DNA of 64,000 nucleotides from Metellina segmentata. Its lineage: Eukaryota; Arthropoda; Arachnida; Araneae; Tetragnathidae. The translations under genes were made by a program, and so were the position numbers. Location: positions 12,904,137 to 12,968,136 of the forward strand of contig OX375872.1 of the NCBI GenBank assembly GCA_947359465.1, given 5' to 3'. Positions 9,860 to 21,524 of this stretch are shown here, piece after piece. Within the stretch, counting starts at the first letter, position 1. Each line of letters starts with the position of its first letter. Below the pieces are notes generated by a model. It was not told the origin of the DNA and did no database searches. It saw only the letters and a list, made by a program, of their open reading frames with translations.

Positions 9860-11388
9860 ATGGCTTCCTTTCTTTCCTGGAACTGCCGGGGTTTTCGTAA
9901 CAGATGTGATGATGTAAAACACATTATAAACAAACATAAGCCAGCTGCAATCGCCCTCCAGGAGACCTATCTAAAAAGCAATGATACCATCAACATTCGT
10001 CATTTCACAATATTTAGAAAAAATTACGATGATGGCCAAAGAGCATGTGGAGGTGTTGCAATGCTTACCTCCCATGACTTTCCTGTGACCCAAATTAACC
10101 TTGCAACAAATCTCCAAGCTGTTGCTGTAAGACTTCATGTCAATATTTTATTAACAATATGCAATTTATACCTACCTCCATATCGCCATACCCCATACGC
10201 ATACGCTCCATACCCCATATCGCCACTTCTGACATAAATAATTTAATAGATCAGCTCCCACAACCATTCGTCATACTTGGTGACCTAAATGGCCATCATA
10301 TTCTCTGGGGCAGTTCAGATATTAATAATAGAGGGAAACAAATTGAAAAAGTAATAACAGATAATGATTTATGTATTATGAATGACGGCCAACCTACTTA
10401 CTTTCACTCACCTTCACTTACTTACCATTCAATAGATCTCGCAATTTGCACTCCTTCAATTTTACCATTTTGGACCTTTTCTGTGGATTCTTACCTTTAC
10501 AATAGCGACCATTATCCAATTAAAATAAAATATGCAGGCCAATGCCAACCTCTCACTGTCAACCAATCCAATTATATTTTTGAAACTGCGAACTGGCCAC
10601 TTTTTACTAGCCTTGCTGACATTACTAACACTGTAGAAAATGATGATATCGATGAAGTTACTAATAAAATAACAGACATAATTATAGATAGTGCTGACGC
10701 CTCAATTAAAAAAGTTATTAATAAGCCTAAAAAACAGAAGAAACCTTGGTGGAATGAGGATTGTAACGATGCTTACCGGAAACAAAGGAAGTCCTGGAAT
10801 ATCTTCAATAGATATCCAACAAGTGAAAATTATATTATTTATAAAAAAACAAAAGCGGCATTTCGAAAAATACAACGACGTAGTAAGGGGGATTCTTGGG
10901 TGAATTATGTAAACAGTATAAATAGCAAGACCACAAGTAAACAACTATGGAACAGGATCAAAAGAATATCCGGAGTTTACCACAATAGACAAATCCCGAT
11001 TCTAGAATGCAATAACCAAGTACTATCACCACCCAAAGATATAGCAAACGCAATTGCTTCATGCCTTTCCGAAATATCCAGCTCCACTAACTACTCTGAA
11101 AGTTTAAAAAAAATTAAAATTGCATCTGAAAAGAATAAAGTTAATTTCACTTCAAACCGTATATTATCATATAATTGTGATTTTACTTTTCCCGAATTAA
11201 CAAAGGCTTTATCCTTAGTTCACAAATCAACTCCTGGCCCAGATAATATTAGTTATATCATGCTTAAACATTTATCAAATAGTTCTCTAAATAACCTCCT
11301 GAAGTTTTATAACAGAATTTGGAATGAAGCACACTTTTCCGCAGTCATGGAGGTATGCTACCATAATACCAATACTGAAACCGAATAA
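9860..11388 (+). pseudogene. LINE ORF2, AP-like endonuclease domain and linker
   Basis: Starts with MASFLSWNCRGFRNR, the usual N-terminus of APE-type LINE endonucleases, then LQETYLK (catalytic Glu) and GGVAMLTS. At about 10175-10220 a short imperfect duplication (CCATATCGCCA occurs at both ends of ~40 bases) shifts the frame. The domain resumes from about 10216 with FVILGDLNGHHILWG, YHSIDLAI and SDHYPI, carrying the Asp-Asn and Ser-Asp-His active-site blocks. The linker that follows includes the KKPWWNEDC motif common in this group. The frame is lost again at about 11335, where one base separates it from the RT frame. The endonuclease nicks the target for target-primed reverse transcription. 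Confidence 0.85.
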
Positions 11389-12823
11389 AGACCCCAAGAA
11401 TCCTTCGAACTACCGTCCAATAGCCCTGACAAGTTGCTTATGCAAAATTCTAGAAAATATGGTCAACGCGAGATTAGTTTTTATTTTAGAAACAGATAAA
11501 TGTCTCTCTCCACTTCAAAGTGGTTTCCGAAAAGGTCGATCCACTGTTGACAATTTGGTTGCTCTCGAGACTGAAATTAGAAATGCTTTCGTTCAAAATA
11601 AACATCTCGTCTCGATATTTTTTGATATTGAAAAAGCGTACGATCGAACGTGGAGACATGGAATTTTAAAAGACATTTTTAACTATGACATAAGAGGAAA
11701 TCTGCCTATTTTTATCCAAAATTTTTTACAAAATATATATTTTAAAGTAAGGATTGGATCTATTTTCTCGGATGTTTTTATACAAGAGGAGGGAGTGCCA
11801 CAGGGCAGTGTTTTAAGTGTAACTTTATTTATTTTAAAAATTAACAATATCGTTTCTCAATTGCCTCCATCAGTTAAAAGTCTTATTTACGTTGACGATC
11901 TGCAAATTTCATGCGCAGCAAATGACATTCGTTTAATAGAGAGACAACTTCAACAGGCCGTTAACAAAATCACTAATTGGACAAATGAAAATGGATTCAG
12001 CTTTTCACCTTCAAAAACTGCATGTGTTCATTTCTGCAGAAAACGAAATCTTCATCTTGACCCTGAAATATTCTTCAAAGATATTTTAATTAATGTTGTG
12101 GACAGTTTTAAATTTTTAGGTATCATATTTGACAAGAAGTTGACTTTTCAACCGCATATTTTAAATCTACGCAAACGCTGCGAAAAGGCTCTTAATATAT
12201 TACGGGTTTTATCAAAATTATCATGGGGATCTGATCGAACTTGTCTTCTAAAAATATATAGAGCATTAATAAGATCTAAATTAGATTACGGCTGCGTGGT
12301 GTATGACTCAGCCAGAAAATCTGCTCTACAAACACTGAACACTATCCATCACACAGCTTTGCGTTTATGTTCTGGTGCCTTTAGAACTTCACCCGTTAAC
12401 AGCTTGTATGTAGATTCTTTTGAACCTTCCCTGGACTTAAGACGACAGTTGTTATCACTAGAGTACTATTTTAGAATTACCTCAACCCCTCATCACCCAT
12501 TGCATACCATTCATAACAGTCCTTATTTAAAACGCCTATATCAAGCTAAAACATCCTTCATCACTACATTCCACTTAAGAATGCTGGATGCGATGAACGG
12601 ATCCGAACTTTCTTCACTTGACGTCACCCAGAAAAAACTGTATTATTTCTCTCCTTGGTTTAATCATTATTTTGAATTCCAAAACCCGTTCGAAAATTTC
12701 TATAAATCAGATACCTCTGATATTATCTACAAACAACTCTTTCAAAAGCACATAGAAAAATACTCTAATTTTATACATATTTATACTGACGGGTCTAAAA
12801 AGGCAAACTACGTTCACTATTAA
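11324..12823 (+). pseudogene. LINE ORF2, reverse transcriptase domain
   Basis: A 499-residue open stretch with all RT blocks: YRPIALTSCLCKILE, SPLQSGFRKGRST, FFDIEKAYDRTW, GVPQGSVLSVTLF, the catalytic YVDD at 11888-11899, and FLGIIFDKKLTF. The thumb and connection region follow (RSKLDYGCVVYDSA). It ends by entering RNase H (IYTDGSKK) and then hits a stop through a small deletion at about 12800. The ATG at 11324 lies in the middle of the real protein and is not a start. Confidence 0.9.
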
Positions 12824-13403
12824 TAACTCTGTTCAAAGTTTTAAACTTCATTCTTCATGTTCTGTTTTTACTTCTGAAATCATGGCCATATATAAAGCAT
12901 TAGAATATATATTGGATCATTCTCATAAAAAATGTATTATTTTTACAGATTCATTAAGCGTTTTACAATCATTGAAACATCCCGATCATGACAGTCATCT
13001 CATTGTTTTAGAGTCATTAAAAAGAATTTATCATCTTTCATCCAAAGATTTTAACTTGGTATTTTCTTGGATCCCATCTCATGTTGGGATATCTGGAAAT
13101 GAAATTGTGGACAAAGCCGCGAAATCGGCCGTAAATTATATTAGCCATACCATCCCTTATCTTGACTTGAAATCTATCATTTACAAATTTTTAGAAGACA
13201 AATGGCAGAACGAATGGAACGAACAAACGGAGAACAAACTCCATGCTATTAAACGAAATATTACTCCATGGAAACCACTACCTTTACGAAGTCAAAATGT
13301 CATATTAAAACACGTCTCCGTATTGGACATACTAGGATCACCCATAGACACCTCCTCCTCGGAGAAGATCATCCCATTTGTAATTACTGCATTTGCCCAC
13401 TAA
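12807..13403 (+). pseudogene. LINE ORF2, RNase H domain
   Basis: After the first acidic residue (YTDGSK at the end of the previous segment) the domain continues in another frame: EIMAIYKALE (Glu), FTDSLSVLQSL (Asp), and WIPSHVGISGNEIVDKAAK with the terminal His and Asp. This domain separates the element from jockey and CR1 clades. The frame ends in a shift near 13310. Confidence 0.85.
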
Positions 13404-13561
13404 CAGTAAAACACATTTTAATTGAATGTTCTCATTTTAATAGGCAACGACTTATACATTTTAGTTCTTATAACTTGACTTTAGAAGACATGATTGGAGA
13501 GAATCCTCATCCAAATATTTTTAGCTTTTTACATGACATTGGTTTTATCCATCACATATAA
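13268..13561 (+). pseudogene. LINE ORF2, C-terminal region with CCHC motif
   Basis: Overlaps the previous segment in another frame. From about 13300 it reads KTRLRIGHTRITH, then CNYCICPLTVKHILIEC (C-x2-C-x7-H-x4-C), the terminal zinc motif of I-group ORF2 proteins, and closes with a natural-looking TAA at 13559. Confidence 0.8.
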
Positions 13562-13699
13562 TTTTATGTAGTATTCATTCATTATGTTTTGACTCATTTC
13601 ATTTTATTATTATATTATATATTTGATTTTTTTTATCTTGAGTTTGGTATAATATGTCCCAAGAGGACTCAATGCCACAAAATCATATCCAATCCAATC
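13562..13699 (+). other. LINE 3' UTR and repeat tail
   Basis: AT-rich 3' UTR ending in a short ATCCA-type repeat (ATCCAATCCAATCC, 13687-13700) instead of poly-A, directly followed by the target duplication. Confidence 0.6.
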
Positions 13700-14200
13700 C
13701 TTCATAGATGCGACCACAAGGAAGGTTAAACTTCTTGTTCCATCCGTCTAACATTTCAATCGAAAACTGAAATTTGTTAATCTCATACACCAATTTTACC
13801 TTTACTGGTACAAAATTTCTTGCAAATGAATTTACAATCATCAAGAACTGAAAAGAAAACTTCACAAACGAGAACAGTACAAACATGAGCAGTGCCCACG
13901 CAAACCAAAAAAAGCGGAATCTTTCATTAAGGTACATCTTATATTTCAATCGATAATCATAATCGCTCGCTCGAAAGGGTCTTTTCCATCGATCTAAGAA
14001 TGAAAGGAACGCTTTGAGGAAACGGATTATCGGATAATACGCAAATATGATACGCGTAGACACTGTGGAATAATACTGGGGGCACAAATGAGACGATAAA
14101 ACTAACTCGATAATCCTTCTCCTTCGATATTGAATCCAAAATTTGGAGAGACCCTCCAAGCGCTATAGATTTTTGTGTCTTCATCGCTGACAATGCGGAT
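13700..14200. repeat. satellite resumed after the LINE; right TSD at 13700-13715
   Basis: Carries on the satellite interrupted at 8050: TTTCAATCGA, TTACCTTTACTGGTACAAAATTT (in part), GCAAATGAATTTACAATC and GGAATCTTTCATTAA blocks occur in the same order as at 7690-7900. A second TATATTTCAATCGATAA word at 13940 marks another unit. Confidence 0.65.
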
Positions 14201-16125
14201 TATTTCGCATCAGCTAAAACCGATAAAACGGATCAATAGAGTTCTCTTGCATTTGCCCCTTCGGCTGTTTCTGAGATGTTGGAACTTGGCTACAGGATTG
14301 AAAAAATTTTATCCCTTGATTTCATCTCTTGCAAATTAAAGGATAAACGGAATTAAGACTGCTTTTTTGTCGGGGAAGAATTCTGCTTTGAGAGAAAGTG
14401 ATCCGAAAGTTTCTCTTCATTGTAAGGTCGGAGGGTGAGTCTGTTGGCTAATGAAAATTTTCCTTTTGTCTGATAATACGTCATTTTTTCGATCCACTCT
14501 ACAGAAACAAATGTGTCAAATTAGGTCCCAATCTTTTGGTTGGTTGGTTGTTTTGGAGTTTTATGGCTCACAATGGCCAAGCTGCGCCAAACACAAGACA
14601 ACGTCAAGTAAAAAATGTCGTGAATGGAAATAAAAAAGGGATTGGGGAATCCCAATATTTTGGTAAGAAAGTTTTCATAAAATGTTGTCTCTGAAATATT
14701 TCTTCATGACCTCCGAGTTAAGACAGTACTTTTACCTTTTAAATAAGCATTTAATTAAACTTTTAATAAATTTTTTTTAATTAAAAGATCAACGGTAAAC
14801 GTTTTTTGTTGAGGAAAAATTTTACTTTTGTCAAAAGTGATCCGAAACTTAATCTTCATTGCAAGGTCAAAGGGTTTAATGGTGGGTCAGTCGTTTGGCT
14901 TATGAGAAACCAGCACGGCGTTGCCCGTGACAGTTCTTTTCTTGGGGTCAGGTGTGACCACCGCTCGCTAACCCCCGGTGATTGCTACGAATTCCCATTT
15001 GGTTTGCTTCGCAAACAAAATGGAAATTCGTAGCCTATTGGATAACAGCCACCACGGGCAACGCTCATTGTCAAATGCAGCCAAATTCGAATTGCGAAGA
15101 GATCCAATTGTCGTAACGATTGCTGAGATAAAAAAGAAAAAACAATAACGCTCGCTAACCCCCGGTGATTGCTACACAATTCCAAAAACGATCACAATAG
15201 CCCATTGTGTTGGTCCGGTGCGACGTTAATTAAATACTTACCAAAAACAAACGTGACTTCATTGTCTGATACGCTCATATTCGTATTGCAATAATAAAAA
15301 AGTTACAATTTAAAAAGTGGGAAATGGAATCTGTGATCTCGATAGCGAATGTCAAAATCGTATTGGAAAAAAACATAAAACTTACAATTTAAAAATTAGT
15401 TTTTACAGAAAAATTTATTTATAGGTTTCGAACTAATGCGAAATTTTCCTCAGATTTGAAATCCGTTGAAATTTGTACTCTATCTTTAACGGTCTAGGAG
15501 AGAACCATGGTCTACAAAAAAGAACGATATACCTCCATTTAAAACTTCGTTTTTTATCGTCCATTGAAAAGTCATTCCTCTGCAAAATTAAGCTGAAACA
15601 TAAAAAATAAATTTTGAATCTGTGATCGTTTATGCTGTTGCCATTCTAAAGAAAACAATAATAATTAAATTTCATTAAATTCATCTTAAAATGTTCTAGA
15701 TTAAATTTTAAAATTCGGGCTTCGTACAAAAATTGCAAAAAATTCGGACTACCAGTGTGCCAAATCCCATTACTGTAAGTGCCATAGATTCGTCAGGAAC
15801 TTTCACATAACATACAAACACTTCATTTTTTAGTAGTAGAGATTAGATTTTTTATGCACCCTACAAAACAAATAGGCTTATTGCGTTCAATGTAAGGGGG
15901 AAAGTTTTCATAATGCGTTGTCTCATGAAAATGTTTTTTTTTGGCACCAATTAATATTGTATTATTACCTTTTAAAAACTCCAACTACTAACAATTTAAT
16001 TTCGATTATTTGTTTCTCAAAGGTCTCGTTCAAGAGTATTATCTTTCTTTGTTTACAATGCTTGTTTACCTCGGTAAAACTAAACTATATCAGGTAAAAT
16101 TTCAAAGAAGTTAATAACTGTCGAA
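14200..16125. repeat. diverged repeats with AAATTAAAGGATAAACGGAATT units
   Basis: Two copies of a unit at 14330-14530 and 14785-14910, each with GTGATCCGAAA.TT.ATCTTCATTG and TTGGCT.ATGA blocks. The same unit recurs at 17000-18850. A minus-oriented SINE tail (GGCCAAGCTGCGCCAAACAC) is at 14572-14592. A minus copy of the shared CAACGGATTTGAAATCTG module is at 15400-15510. Confidence 0.6.
14985..15033. repeat. 49-bp hairpin (CTACGAATT...AATTCGTAG)
   Basis: Arms of 23 bases around a TTC loop, two mismatches, containing GGTTTGC/GCAAAC. The CGCTCGCTAACCCCCGGTGA sequence just before it recurs at about 15150. The same hairpin recurs in inverted context at 50269-50317. Confidence 0.8.
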
Positions 16126-16957
16126 TCTTCACTACTGTTATAAAAGGAAGTGTATGTCTGTTTGTTTCTTGCCCGCGAAGTCCTGACGAATCTATGGCAC
16201 TTACACTAATGGGATTGATTTGGCACACAGGTAGCGCGAATTTTAGGGTTAAGGTGAATTTTAAAATTCAATCTAGAACCTTTTTAAATGAATTTAATAG
16301 TTTTTTTTCATCATTCTTCATTTTCCGCGGTAATTCCAAGGAATGAAGAAACATCAAAATTTAGACTTTTCGCCCTCACGTGTCACCTTGACGTCAGCCT
16401 TTGGAACCATGCCAAATTTTTCATCTCCGGGGAGATAACACATTCGAATGACCTTCGTTTGTTTCGAGATTCATTCATTTTGATTTCCTACTAAAAGGAT
16501 TCCAGTAAAGCAAAAGATTATTAAAGTTATCAATGGCGTTCTTCGGTGCTTTTTTCTATCTCAGCGATCGTTAAAGGTAGAATAAAAATTTTAACGGATT
16601 TGAAATTTGCGGAAAATTTTACAACAGATAGATACTTTATTTGTTTGATTTTCTTTTAATCTTTTATATTTTCGCAAGAGATTGTGACGTCACGTGAACT
16701 TTCGCTTTCCAAAAATAAACAGATTGCATTTTCTGCTCTTCGCGTTAAAACAAAAATAAAAACAGATTTTCATTTTACCCAAGGAGAGCAAAGAAATAAA
16801 AACATTTTCACTGGGATCATTAAGTTCTTTTTTCGTAAAATCGGAATCGTTAAAGACAGATTAAAAATTTCAACGGATTTGAAATCTGCGGAAAATTTAC
16901 ACCAGATAAAAACAAAACACCACGGGCACGGGCAACGTCGTACCACGCAGTGGCTAG
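16126..16957 (+). mobile_element. Helitron-like non-autonomous element
   Basis: Starts TCTTCACTACTGTTATAAAA after an A, and ends ...CACGCAGTGGCTAG before a T. A TC start, a CTAG end with a short hairpin (CCAC-GCA-GTGG) just inside it, no terminal inverted repeat and an A/T target fit Helitrons. It carries the ATGGCACTTACA and TTTGGCACACAGGTAG words found in the copies at 28983 and 62404, and two plus copies of the shared module (16560-16660, 16800-16920). No helicase frame. The CTAG end is present but the hairpin is short, so the class is probable, not proven. Confidence 0.5.
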
Positions 16958-18900
16958 TACTTGATAAAACAAATTTTTATCTCTGGATTTCGTCTCTTGC
17001 AAATTAAAGGACAAACCGAATTAAGACTGCAAAACTCTAAAAACTCCTCTTCGGAAGAAAGTGATCCGAAAGTTTTATCTTCATTGCAAGGTCAAAAGGT
17101 TAGGTGGTGAGTTGGATAATAAAATGGATAAGGAAAAATTACATTTTGACTGATAATACGTCCTTTTTTTTTATAAAACAAATAGGTTAAGTGTCAAATT
17201 GCGTCCCGATCTATAGGGAAGGAAGTTGTCACAAACGCTGGGTCAATTTCTTTTTGGAAAGTTATTGTACTTTTATACCTTTAAATAATTATTTAGTAGC
17301 AATTTGACTTAAATCGTCTAAGGTCTAATTTATGAGTTGTATCTTTCTTTGTTTATAATGCTTGTTTATCTACGTTTTCATTTTTTGTCAAGTAAAAGTA
17401 AATTTTTTCATTAAAAAAAATTGAGGAAAACACCGAACATACTAACTGTCGAATCTTGCTTGCTAAAACACATTTTAGATCTTAATTCCTGTTGCAAATT
17501 AAAGGATAAACGGAATTTTTTTTTTGTAGGGGGAGAATTCTGCTTTGGAAGAAAGTGATCCTAAAGTTTTTCTTCACTGTAAAGTCAAAAGGTTTGATGG
17601 TGAGCCATGTCTATTGGCTAATGAAAAATGATCTTTTGTCTGATAACACGTCTTTTTTATGCTCCCTATAAAATTAATAGGTTAAGTGTAAAGTTATGTT
17701 CGTATCGAAAAGGTAAAATATTTTCATAAAAAGTTGTTTTTCATGAAAAATTTCTTTTTGAAACCCCGAGTTAATATTGTACTTTTATCTTTTGATAATT
17801 AATAACAAATTAAAGTATCAGAAGAGTTGAGATTCCTATTTTTGTTGGGGGAAAATTCGACTTATGTCCAAAGTGATCCAAAAGTTTGTCATCCTTGTGA
17901 GGTCTAAGAGTAGATGGAGAATCAGTCTGTTGGCTTATGAAAAATTTTGTATGGTAAATACGTCATTGATCACATAAATCACTACTAACAATTTAATTTT
18001 GATAGTTTGTTTGTCAAAGGACTATTTATGAGTTTTATCTTTCTTTGTTTGCAATGTTTTTACCATCGTTTTTATTTTACCTTGTAAAACTAAATTTCTC
18101 AAGCAAAAAAATCGGGTAAGACGTTAAATAACTCAATAATTGCGATCTGGCTTACTGAAAACCAACTTATCCCTTTATCCTCTTGCAAATTAAAGGATAA
18201 ACGGAATTAATACTTCTTTTTCGTTAGAGAAAAATTCTGCTTTGGTTGAAAGTGATTCGCAAGTCTATCTTCATTGTTAGGGAAAAGGGTGATTTGATGA
18301 GTCAAGCTGTTGACGAATGAAAACTTACGTTTTGTCTGATAATGGTCAATTTTTTCGATGTATTATACAAAGTAAATATGTATACTAAAAATTTAATTTT
18401 ACTAGTTCGTTTGTTTAATTTACTATTTTTGAGGAGTTTTTTCTGTTCTTAACTCTTGTCAAACGAAAAATGATGTTTTGTTTTGAGAAAAGCAACTCAG
18501 TTTTGAGTTTTTCCTTTCTTTGTTTTCGATTTCTAATTAGTCTTTTTATTTTTTACTTTGCTTAATTTTCAGACAAAACACCCAACATCTTAATGGTTGA
18601 CGGAACTTGCAAGCTAAAAACAAATTTTATCCTTTGGTATCTGTTACAAGAAAGATAAAAAAGAATTAAGGCTCCTTTGTTGAAAAAAGTTCTGCTTAGA
18701 TCGAAAGTGATCCAGAAATTTGTCTTCATTGTAATGTCAAAGGGTTAGATAGTGAGTCAGTCTTACGCGAGAAAAGTTCTGATAATACGTCGGTTTTCGA
18801 TGCACTCTACAAACAAATGAGCTGTTTATTGCGTCCCAAACTATAGGGAAGAAAGTTTTCGGGAAACGTTATATTGAGTGTCTTACCAAGAGAACAGAAA
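16958..18900. repeat. diverged tandem repeat family, units ~350-500 bp
   Basis: GCAAATTAAAGGATAAACGG recurs at about 17003, 17493, 18187 and a weaker copy at 18650; each is followed by GAAAGTGATCC, TTCATTGT..GGTCAAA and TTTTGTCTGATAA blocks. A TTTTATCTTTCTTTGTTT word alternates with them (17340, 18030, 18520). No coding frame. Confidence 0.7.
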
Positions 18901-19044
18901 AGGTCAGAACTCCCAACAACACACACATGCTTATAATTTTCATCGTTTTAGCACTAACCCTCTGAGATTTTCAGATCCATAATTCCACTTTACAACCTGC
19001 AGTCTTAGCTACATGACTTCTAAGCAATTTTGACCTTATTGACA

Positions 19045-19440
19045 AATAGAATTTTTCCAAGAGATTATTTCCTAAGGAAAGTACCGATATAATTTCAAAG
19101 GAAAGAAGCAATGAAATCTATCCAAATAATTATATTCTAAGGAAAGGACCAATTAAATCTTTCTAAAGGATTATTTTATAATTAAAGAGCCAATAGGATC
19201 TTTCCAAATGATTCTTTTATAATTAAAGAGCCAATAGGATTTTTCCAAATGATTCTATTATACGGAAATGACCAGCCAGAATCTTCCAAATATTCTATTC
19301 TAAGGAGAAAGAGCGATAAAATAGTTCAAAGGAATTCTATTCTAACGAAAGGGTCAATAGTATCTTTCCAAATTCTTTTCTAAGGAAACAGCTCATAGTA
19401 TCTTTCCAAATTCTTTTCCAATGAAAAGATCAATATACAC
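19045..19440. repeat. minisatellite related to 3450-3965, opposite orientation
   Basis: About eight units of ~45-50 bp built on CTAAGGAAA..ACCAATA..ATCTTTCCAAATGATTCT. The words are reverse complements of those at 3450-3965. Confidence 0.65.
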
Positions 19441-19639
19441 TTTAAGACAAACAAAAAAAAGTTGCACCTGGAAAGAGTAGACCGGTATAAATGAAATTTG
19501 GAGGAGTGGTACATCTGCGTTGAAGATGCAAATGATCAAATTTTCAGAATCGTTTGAGCATGCGCCACGCGCAGGGCAGAAGTCAACCACTCTGCATGCC
19601 GGGGCATAAAAAGACATCCAGCAGCGTAGCAAATTCATT

Positions 19640-21360
19640 TCAACTCATGCTGTTGTGTTGGTTACTTCGTTTCTCATTGAGTTATGACTCGGAAAAAGTA
19701 CGCAAGCAATTTAAGCAACTGGGATAGTTTGCAGGAGTAGTGATGTTACTGTTCGGTGGATACAAGGCACATACCAGCGTCAACCAGGATCAGGAAGGCC
19801 TACAGAAACCGGACCGAGAGAGAATCGACGTGGTGTAAAGACATGCGCGTACTGATCCAAACGCCACTATTGCAGGCATCCAACGGGCAGTGGGAACCTC
19901 TCTCGATCATCCAATAAGTGATCGCACCATTTGTCGACGGCTTCACAACGTGGGGGCTAAACTCACGTAGACCGTTACGAAGACTGCCTTTAACAGCATT
20001 GTATCGCCGTCAAAGAATGGAATGGTGTCGTGCCAGACGGACATGGGGCATCAAATGGCATCGATTAGTCTTCATTGACAAAATCCCGCTTCTGCCTCGG
20101 TTGAGACGACAATCGAATCTGTGTGTGGAGGCAACGTGGTCAGCGCCAAGATGGTTCATGATTTGTTGTGAAGCGTCACATGTCCAGACGACCTTGTGTC
20201 ATGGCGTGGAGTGCAATTGCATATGATGCCAAATCACCTTTGGTATTCGTTAAGTTTCGGTTTCCTAAGAAAGCGTAGCCGTGATGTATCGGTGGGTGAC
20301 ATCACTAAAACGTTGTTTATACTAACACATGGTGTTGGTTTCCTAGAGAGCGTTGTTTGTGAGCGTAACGAAAATTATCGGAGCCGCCATTTCCATGACT
20401 ATCGTCATAGCGGTCTCAAACAGTTGGTAAACGTTTTTTCTCTTGTAGCGGCCAGATTTCATTTCCTGCTCCAAACGATTCGATCGAAGAGGAGAAAAAT
20501 AAATAAACATTTTTGACTGCCATTGATTAGTTCGTTTTTGTAAAATCGGGATCGTTAAACACAGAATAAAAATTTCAACGGATTTGAAATCTGCGGAAAA
20601 TTTGACACCAGATCGATACCTTAAATGTGATTTTCTTTAAATAAATAATTAATTATTTAATAAATAATTAAATAATCAAATGGTAAATAATTGAATGATA
20701 AAACTGTTTTTGATATCGATCTGGCGTAGAAATTTACGCTGATTTGAAATCTGTTGAAATTTTCACTCTACCTTCAACGATCCCGAAGCTAGAAGCTTTG
20801 GACTAAAGAATAAAAAACCTCTTTGTTTAGTTTCTCGAATAAAATAAACCACGACAGCCGTCTGTGTTGCCCATTCTTCAACGTATTCTGTCCGTCTAAG
20901 TTGGCACCGCAGGATTTTTGTTTAGTCGGCCGTCTAGTTATGCCCGCGGCATCATGGCCTATCACGGCTGTTAGATAACGGCTCCACTTTCTTAGGAAAC
21001 CGAAGCTTTACGGGCTCTTTGACAGGCTAGCGTTACGTAGAAAATTTTACAGCCAGTTACGCTCCCATTCCTGAACTCCCAGGTTCACCCGCTTTTTCAA
21101 CAAGACAATGCTCGACCCCATATTGCTGCCGTCTCTAGAACTTGTCTACGACACAGCGATATCTTACCATGGCCGGCATACTCACCGGACCTGTCCCCGA
21201 TCTAGAATGTATGGGATGCCATTGGACGAGTTGTCATCAATCCACCCGTACCGCGTAATCTGTTGGAACTACGTGACAGTATTTAAGGAGCATGGGATGG
21301 ACTGTCGTAGGATAAAGAGCCTGTATGAGTCACTTAAGGCGCTTGGCATGCTGCATTAGG
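19640..21360 (+). pseudogene. Tc1-like transposase, split by a 755-bp MITE
   Basis: The likely start is the ATG at 19684 (MTRKKYAS...), followed by stops within 20 codons. Recognisable blocks are the HTH-end ISDRTICRRLHNVG equivalent (about 19915), RRQRMEWCRARRTW with FIDK standing for the first catalytic Asp region (20010-20080), then, beyond the MITE, FFNKTMLDPI in one frame and the QQDNARPHIAAVSRT block with the second Asp in the other (21090-21140), and PAYSPDLSPI.NVWDAIGR where the third acidic residue is now a stop. Spacing fits DD34E. Many frameshifts; dead. It encodes a cut-and-paste transposase in the intact family. Confidence 0.75.
20253..21007 (+). mobile_element. 755-bp MITE, copy A, TTA target duplication
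   Basis: Terminal inverted repeats start AGTTTCGGTTTCCTAAGAAA and, reversed, AGCTTCGGTTTCCTAAGAAA, followed by a G.AGCCGTGAT match. TTA occurs on both sides (20250-20252, 21008-21010). Removing the element rejoins the Tc1 transposase. Inside are two copies of the shared CAACGGATTTGAAATCTG module, one plus (20470-20640) and one minus (20700-20830), making a large internal inverted repeat. TTA/TAA duplications are typical of PIF/Harbinger elements. No transposase. A sister copy is at 39581-40336. Confidence 0.85.
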
Positions 21361-21524
21361 AATAATGGCAGTTGAATACTGAATGATACCACTTATTTGA
21401 ATTTTTCTCTATAAAGTTTGCATTTTCAAAGGTTGCTAACTAATAAGTGTGGTTATTTAGTCATTAGGTGTGTTGTGGGGTAAAAACTACTACTTGGCAA
21501 TTTCGCGACGCTCAGCGGTTTAAT

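Larger units (their letters stand above)
8051..13699 (+). mobile_element. near full-length non-LTR retrotransposon (I-group-like LINE), inactivated
   Basis: About 5.65 kb between two 16-bp duplications. It has a 5' UTR, ORF1 with CCHC zinc knuckles, ORF2 with AP-endonuclease, reverse transcriptase, RNase H and a terminal CCHC motif, a short 3' UTR and a short ATCCA-type repeat tail. Endonuclease plus RNase H points to the I group or a relative rather than jockey or CR1, which lack RNase H. At least five frameshifts or stops kill it. Because the duplication still matches 15 of 16, insertion is old but not ancient. Confidence 0.85.

Noticed and set aside
20196..20516. 106-residue protein shared in part with 40044-40283 (minus)
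   Set aside because: The similarity exists because both lie in the two MITE copies; the frame in copy A starts outside the element and neither looks like a transposase.
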